A stretch of DNA of 64,000 bases from Rhynchosporium graminicola (lineage: Eukaryota; Ascomycota; Leotiomycetes; Helotiales; Ploettnerulaceae): assembly GCA_900074885.1 (NCBI GenBank), contig FJUW01000012.1, positions 1,178,001-1,242,000 of the forward strand, written 5' to 3'. Under the pieces are notes generated by a model, which saw only the letters and a list, made by a program, of their open reading frames with translations, was not told where the DNA came from and did not search any database. Every line of letters starts with the position of its first letter. The first letter of the stretch is position 1. Both the position numbers and the translations under genes were made by a program. Shown here piece after piece: positions 59,657 to 64,000 of the stretch.

Positions 59657-60340
59657 TTAATAATGTCTGCAATTCCTGTCGTGACATTGGAGTTTAGTAT
59701 TTTGCTCAATTCGATAAATTCATCCTAGACTTTAGCAGCAACCTCCTCCATAATCTGCATGATATCAAAATGCGGTAATCAGTTTTCGACCTTTCAGATG
59801 CCTTCGTATATTCTCAAACTTAAGAATCGACTTTCGATTTTTGCTTTAATAATATCCTGAAAAATGATCAGAACATTAGATTCTGTCAACTTATAAGTAT
59901 CATTATATCCTCAAAAATTTCATGCGCTTCAAATCGACCTCAAAATGTCGTCCTAATAATGTCTTCGGATTCTTTCGTGACATTTGAATTGACTTCGAAA
60001 TACTCTCAATAATATCTACAAATATTTCAATTACTTTAAATCAGTGTCATAATCGATACGGAAGATATCCTGATAATGTTCTCAACTGCTTTCGCGACAT
60101 TTAAATTCGGTATCTAAGAACCCTTAGTAACATCCTTAATTATACTCATGACATTAGAATCAGCATTACATTAAGGACTTCTTAATAAGATCCTCAACTG
60201 CTTTCGCAAACCAGAACTAACATTCAAGAACTATTAGCTATATCCTTAATTGCTATCAAGACATTAATATCGATATTCAAAACCCCTTGATAATGTTATC
60301 AACTACTTTCGCGACATTCGAATTCACATTTGCATAGGCT
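59657..60340. repeat. Degenerate ~54-bp tandem repeat array
   Basis: A core like CTTTCGCGACATT recurs at 59676, 59972, 60089 and 60306, with weaker copies near 60023, 60143, 60201 and 60253. Neighbouring copies are 51-66 bp apart, usually 52-58. Around the core a longer unit is visible: TTgATAATgTcCTCAACTG, then the core, then AAATT and CATT. Copies differ by many substitutions and some indels, so it is an old, decaying minisatellite or the relic of a repeat-coding gene. Confidence 0.7.
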
Positions 60341-60629
60341 TATGAAGACAAGGACCCAGGTATCTTGTCGCTTACAGTTTTCAAATTTCGAAATTTCATA
60401 TATTCGAATAAGCATGAAAATATAATAACTTCAAAAGCTATATGGCTGAGCGGTCACTCGAAAGACAGTATTCTTTCATTTATTCGAGTCGTAACTTACA
60501 GTTCAGCCGACGTTAAAAAGGCTAAAAATTCAACTTGCTGCACAAAATGCAAATCACAGCTGAAAGGAAAGAAAAATTATGAAGGGAGATGTCATTTCAT
60601 TTCAAAAGTGAACTCTGTCTATCTCAAGC
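60341..60629. other. Intergenic
   Basis: 0.29 kb between the repeat array and the next minus gene. A 95-codon plus frame (60365-60652) overlaps the 3' end of that gene and looks like chance; not called. Confidence 0.4.
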
Positions 60630-61596
60630 TCAGTTTCCAAGCACCTTCTTGACGAACTCAGGCCAAATAGCTCGCTTGATGAATGCTGAATTGATATCAT
60701 TATATCCCTTCGCCAAGTAAGAATCAGAACCATGCTTAGCGACGTGAATTGGCTCGTAATAGCGATTGAAGGTATCCGTCAAGGCGTGATAATCCCGAAT
60801 CGACTCCTTGCTTGATAATTCACGTCCAAGCGTACGCATAGCGATTCCAGCCCAAGTGAAGAGTTGAATAACTTGCTCCTTCGACATCGGCTTGCCCTTA
60901 AAAACTCTGTTATTATCAGAGACGTATTCGCTGATATCACGACGAGGTTCGACAACAGCGGCTTGAATCGCAGCACGAATAACTGAATCAGGCTGTTCGA
61001 AGCCGATAACGAGAGCTTGTAAATTGACGACAGCAGCTAAAGAAGGAAGTGAGAGAATGATCTGAAGAAGAAATATTAGCAGATAAAATATAATAATTAA
61101 AGCTAATATTACCTTATCGATATCGCTAGTGCTTAAAACGAACTTCTTCTTAACTTGAACTTCGGCGACCTAAGAAGTCAGTATTAGATATGAGATTCTA
61201 AGTGCGAAAGGTTCTTACCGACTGAACTAAGCCCGCAACTGAACCCGCAACCTCAGGAGCTTCCGCAGACTTTGAGACGAAGAGGCTATTATCCAAAGAT
61301 GAAGTTGACTCGTCCTCAATCTTGATAGATATTGCAAGAGAGAAGGCGATTAAGTTAGAAGAAGACGAAGGCTCAGTCTTGACCTTAACAGACGATGAGA
61401 TAGCAGGTGCAAAGATAGCAGGATCGATGGGCTTGAAGAAGGTTGGCTCAGTCTTGACAGACATTGCGAGAGAGGCGGCGACCAAGTTAGAAGAAGTCGA
61501 GGGTTCAGTCTTGACCTTAGGAGACGTTGAGATAGCAGGATGAAGGGAGGTTGGCCCAGCCTTGAGAGGCGTCATAATGCTGGCTTTGGGAGCCAT
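60630..61596 (-). CDS. Unknown protein, 288 aa, with duplicated segment carrying SUMO-type motifs
   Basis: Exons are 61596-61219 (126 codons), 61169-61113 (19 codons) and 61061-60630. Both introns are 50-51 bp with good sites. The N-terminal half is Ser/Thr/Ala-rich. It has a 44-codon internal duplication: KVKTEPSTSSNLVAASLAMS and KVKTEPSSSSNLIAFSLAIS. Each copy carries VKTE or IKIE motifs, four in all, which fit the sumoylation consensus. The C-terminal domain (IILSLPSLAAVVNLQALV, then SKEQVIQLFTWAGIAMRT, ending FVKKVLGN) looks helical and folded, but I know no family for it. The upstream ATG at 61596 (MAPKASIMTPL) is used; the frame extends further 5' without it. Lineage-specific gene is inference. 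Confidence 0.75.
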
Positions 61597-62068
61597 CTTG
61601 GTTGAGTGATTCTGGCCGGATAGTTGTCTTCGTGGTTGTAAGAAAAGAAAAGAAAGACGATCAGCCCGGACTGACGGCAAGTATTTATATCTCTTGAAGA
61701 CGTGCCTGATTGTGACCGAAAGCACGCTAGTAGAAGCGAGCATGCCGTCGGGGTGGTTAAGGGAGAGTGAATGGTATTGATAGACCTTGCACAGTCGAAG
61801 ATTATAACGCAAGAGACAAAAGACGGGAAGACAAGGCGAATCAAATTTTCCGAGTGAAAATATAGTTCACCTGAGTAGCTTTCCTCGGCAAGAATTTTTG
61901 GGAAGGTGACAGGTTTTATCAAGTCTAGCTTTTATCAATGTCGAAAATACTTCAAGATATTTCATATCAAAGATGCAATTGAAAAGAGAGAACGTAGACG
62001 GGCCAAAGAAGATCCAGTGGATGCCTGGGAGTTCATTGTCTCGCGCTATAAGATTTTCAGAAGACCAA
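61597..62068. other. Intergenic
   Basis: 0.47 kb, holding the promoter of the unknown protein gene and the 3' flank of the nucleotidyltransferase gene. No other feature seen. Confidence 0.45.
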
Positions 62069-63558
62069 TTACATGATCACCTCATTGGAAACATCCTATG
62101 CCCGTTAGCAGAAACTTCGCGTGGCAAGGGACGAGATGACTTACCCGCTTCAACTCCTTGAATGGAAGACAAATGCAGTTCTGGACACGGACCTCATCTC
62201 CAACACCACACTCCTTGCCCAAAATCGTGATACTCTGGACCTTGACGCCGTTCTTGATGATGCTAGTAGTGTGGCTGTTGACTGGTGTAGGTGTACCCTC
62301 AACACGAGCCCAAGCACCAACTCTGCTGTTCCATCCAATAATGGAGTACAGAATACAAGCATCGTGCTTGATCTCAGCATCCTCTAGGACGATCGACTCC
62401 TTGATTCTGACACCAGCACCAACCGTAACTCGAGGACCGATAGAGACATTAGGCCCAAGCTTAGCAGTAGGGTCTACGTGTGCAGTAGGATGAATGAAGA
62501 CAGGTGGAAGTATATTCGCAGATGCCTTGGCCAACTCACTGGATCCAGTCTGCCACGCCTTTTGCAGATATAGAGCATTTGCAGGTACAGCCGATCCAGC
62601 AGTCTTGATTTGTCTCCAAAAATCCTTGGTCTCATAGACGAAGAACTGCTTGCTATCCGCCAGATCACTCAAGATATCCTGCTCCAATCGCAGAACTTCG
62701 TTCTTGGTCTCCTCGTCGTCGTCTTGGAAGAAGGAGGATTCGAGGTTCTCGGAGGAAGGGTAGGAAACGAGTCTTGGCCGGTCGGTACGTTTCTTGATGG
62801 CGCTTCGGATGGAGGGGAAGATGCATTCGGTTGCAAAGAGGTAGACGCCGCAATTGATAAGATTCGAGATGTGGGATTCGGGCTTCTCGACGTAATGTAG
62901 AACTCGGCGTGAGTGTGGGTCTGAGACAATGCATCCAAAATTGCTGGCCGCATCTTCGCTGACCCGGGTACCCAAAATAACAGCCTCTGCATCTCTGTCC
63001 TCAAAAAGCTTCAGCATGTCGTTTAATGGGAACGAGCAGCAGACATCTGCGTTCAGAACGAAGAATCGCTCCGGTCTGCCCTTGAGAATAGCATCACGGA
63101 AATGGTATAGACCTCCAGCCGTTCCCAAAGCCTGGTACTCTCTCAAATATACGATCTTGATTTGGGGAAATTCCTTCGAGGCATCCTTGATGAAGTCACG
63201 GAAGACTGATTCGTCGTAGTATCCGATCATGCATACTTCTTGAATGGCAGAGACCTTTGCGATAGCGGTAAGGCAGTGCCAGACGATGGGATGTCCAGCG
63301 ACTTCGAAGAGGGGCTATTGGAGCAAAGTCAGTACTGGACGACTTGCGGAGGCTCTGCGAGGTTCGCGGTACCTTTGGTAGATCCAGCGACAAAGGACGG
63401 AATCGGGTTCCTCTTGATGGTCCACCAACCTGTGATCCCAGTCAGCTCTCCTTTCTGTAGTAGCTCCTGACAACCGCATCCCGGCTCACCAAAATGACAG
63501 CCTTTGTAGCAGCACTTGAGCCATTGGCCTTCTCTCTGTTGGGAAGCTGCAGCGACAT
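62069..63558 (-). CDS. GDP-mannose pyrophosphorylase A-like protein (GMPPA type)
   Basis: This is a member of the mannose-1-phosphate guanylyltransferase family that makes GDP-mannose for N-glycans, GPI anchors and wall mannans. Four exons: 63558-63490 (23 codons), 63429-63373 (19 codons), 63314-62145, and 62095-62069 (8 codons plus stop), giving 440 aa. The nucleotide-binding loop GGPSRGTRFRPLSLDLPKP is assembled over the first junctions, followed by RFFVLNADVCCSFPL and the left-handed beta-helix hexad repeats (HPTAHVDPTAKLGPNVSIG). The C-terminus ELKRDVSNEVIM is as in relatives. At 440 aa it fits the GMPPA regulatory type rather than the ~360-aa enzyme Mpg1. Without the tiny exons both ends would be lost. 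Confidence 0.92.
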
Positions 63559-64000
63559 TGTGAAATTGGGTTCTTGAGTTTAGGCTGGTGATTTCGAGCA
63601 AATGAAAGGGCCTGGGCTTGACACCATGGCCTCGAAATCCAAATATCGGCAAGCGGCCGTTCGACTGCTTGTGACGCAAGGGTCCGGTCCTCATGCGGTG
63701 TAGCGGCATCACGTGGCGAGGTAATGAATTTCGCTAGCAACATGTGCAACTCCAGTTTGAAGGCACCTGGGCAGGTATCTACAGTGAAGACAATCCCGAA
63801 TCAATTTCGCCCCTTCTCTCGCTTCGACGAACGTATATCAAGTCAAGGCCGCAATTTTGATTTGCTTTCTTCACAGATCGAGGTGACAGAAATGTCCGCC
63901 TGCTTTCGCTGCTGTCTGCTCAGTTGTGTGGATTGGATGATGAAGAAGATCCCCAGTCTGGACTTTTTCTAATGCTCAAAGTGTATTTGATGGATGTGGA
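63559..64000. other. Intergenic, window edge
   Basis: 0.44 kb holding the promoter of the nucleotidyltransferase gene. Nothing else seen before the window ends. Confidence 0.45.

Overview
This window is nuclear DNA from a filamentous ascomycete (Pezizomycotina). The genes are split by very short GT-AG introns, mostly 45-60 bp, often with CTAAC/CTGAC-like branch sites. The gene set is fungal: nuclear complex I, mitochondrial ribosome, DASH, CCR4-NOT, a Zn2Cys6 regulator and a HeLo-domain protein. Leotiomycetes is my best guess from protein flavour, but it is not proven. I see no rRNA, tRNA, CRISPR array or intact transposon.

Layout. 0-6 kb: the 3' part of a Pho89/PiT-type phosphate permease, a secreted acid phosphatase (both phosphate acquisition, same strand), then a protein kinase on minus. 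7-11 kb: an NPC1/Ncr1 sterol transporter. 12-18 kb: two minus genes in tandem, a low-complexity 784-aa protein and the CCR4-NOT ubiquitin ligase NOT4, with NOT4 divergent from the 30-kDa complex I subunit. 18.9-25.5 kb: a gene-poor, AT-richer stretch. It holds a 94-aa ORF, a previously hidden three-exon gene for a small six-cysteine secreted protein (22529-23020, minus) and a probably broken small gene. 25.5-28.7 kb: an eight-exon MgtA-type P-type ATPase. 30-32 kb: mitochondrial ribosomal uS5m and the kinetochore subunit Dad3. 32.5-38.4 kb: a Zn2Cys6 transcription factor and a HeLo-domain/degenerate-kinase protein, divergent. 41-43.4 kb: an eight-exon ABCG half-transporter. 44.3-45.7 kb: the branched-chain keto acid dehydrogenase E1 alpha subunit. 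46-48 kb: a Cue2-like SMR nuclease. 49-55 kb: a UFD4/TRIP12-type HECT ligase. 57-58.5 kb: an Old Yellow Enzyme. 59.6-60.3 kb: a decayed ~54-bp tandem repeat. 60.6-61.6 kb: an unknown protein with an internal 44-codon duplication and SUMO-type motifs. 62-63.6 kb: a GDP-mannose pyrophosphorylase-like protein.

Most of these are independent housekeeping genes rather than a cluster. Two themes recur. One is RNA/protein quality control (NOT4, Cue2-like and UFD4, the first two both tied to stalled ribosomes in yeast). The other is environment- and self-recognition genes in the sparse parts (secreted cysteine-rich protein, HeLo protein, ABC transporter). Exon coordinates were read by hand. For every multi-exon model reported as complete, except the low-confidence 24.2-kb locus, the exons sum to a whole number of codons with one terminal stop.
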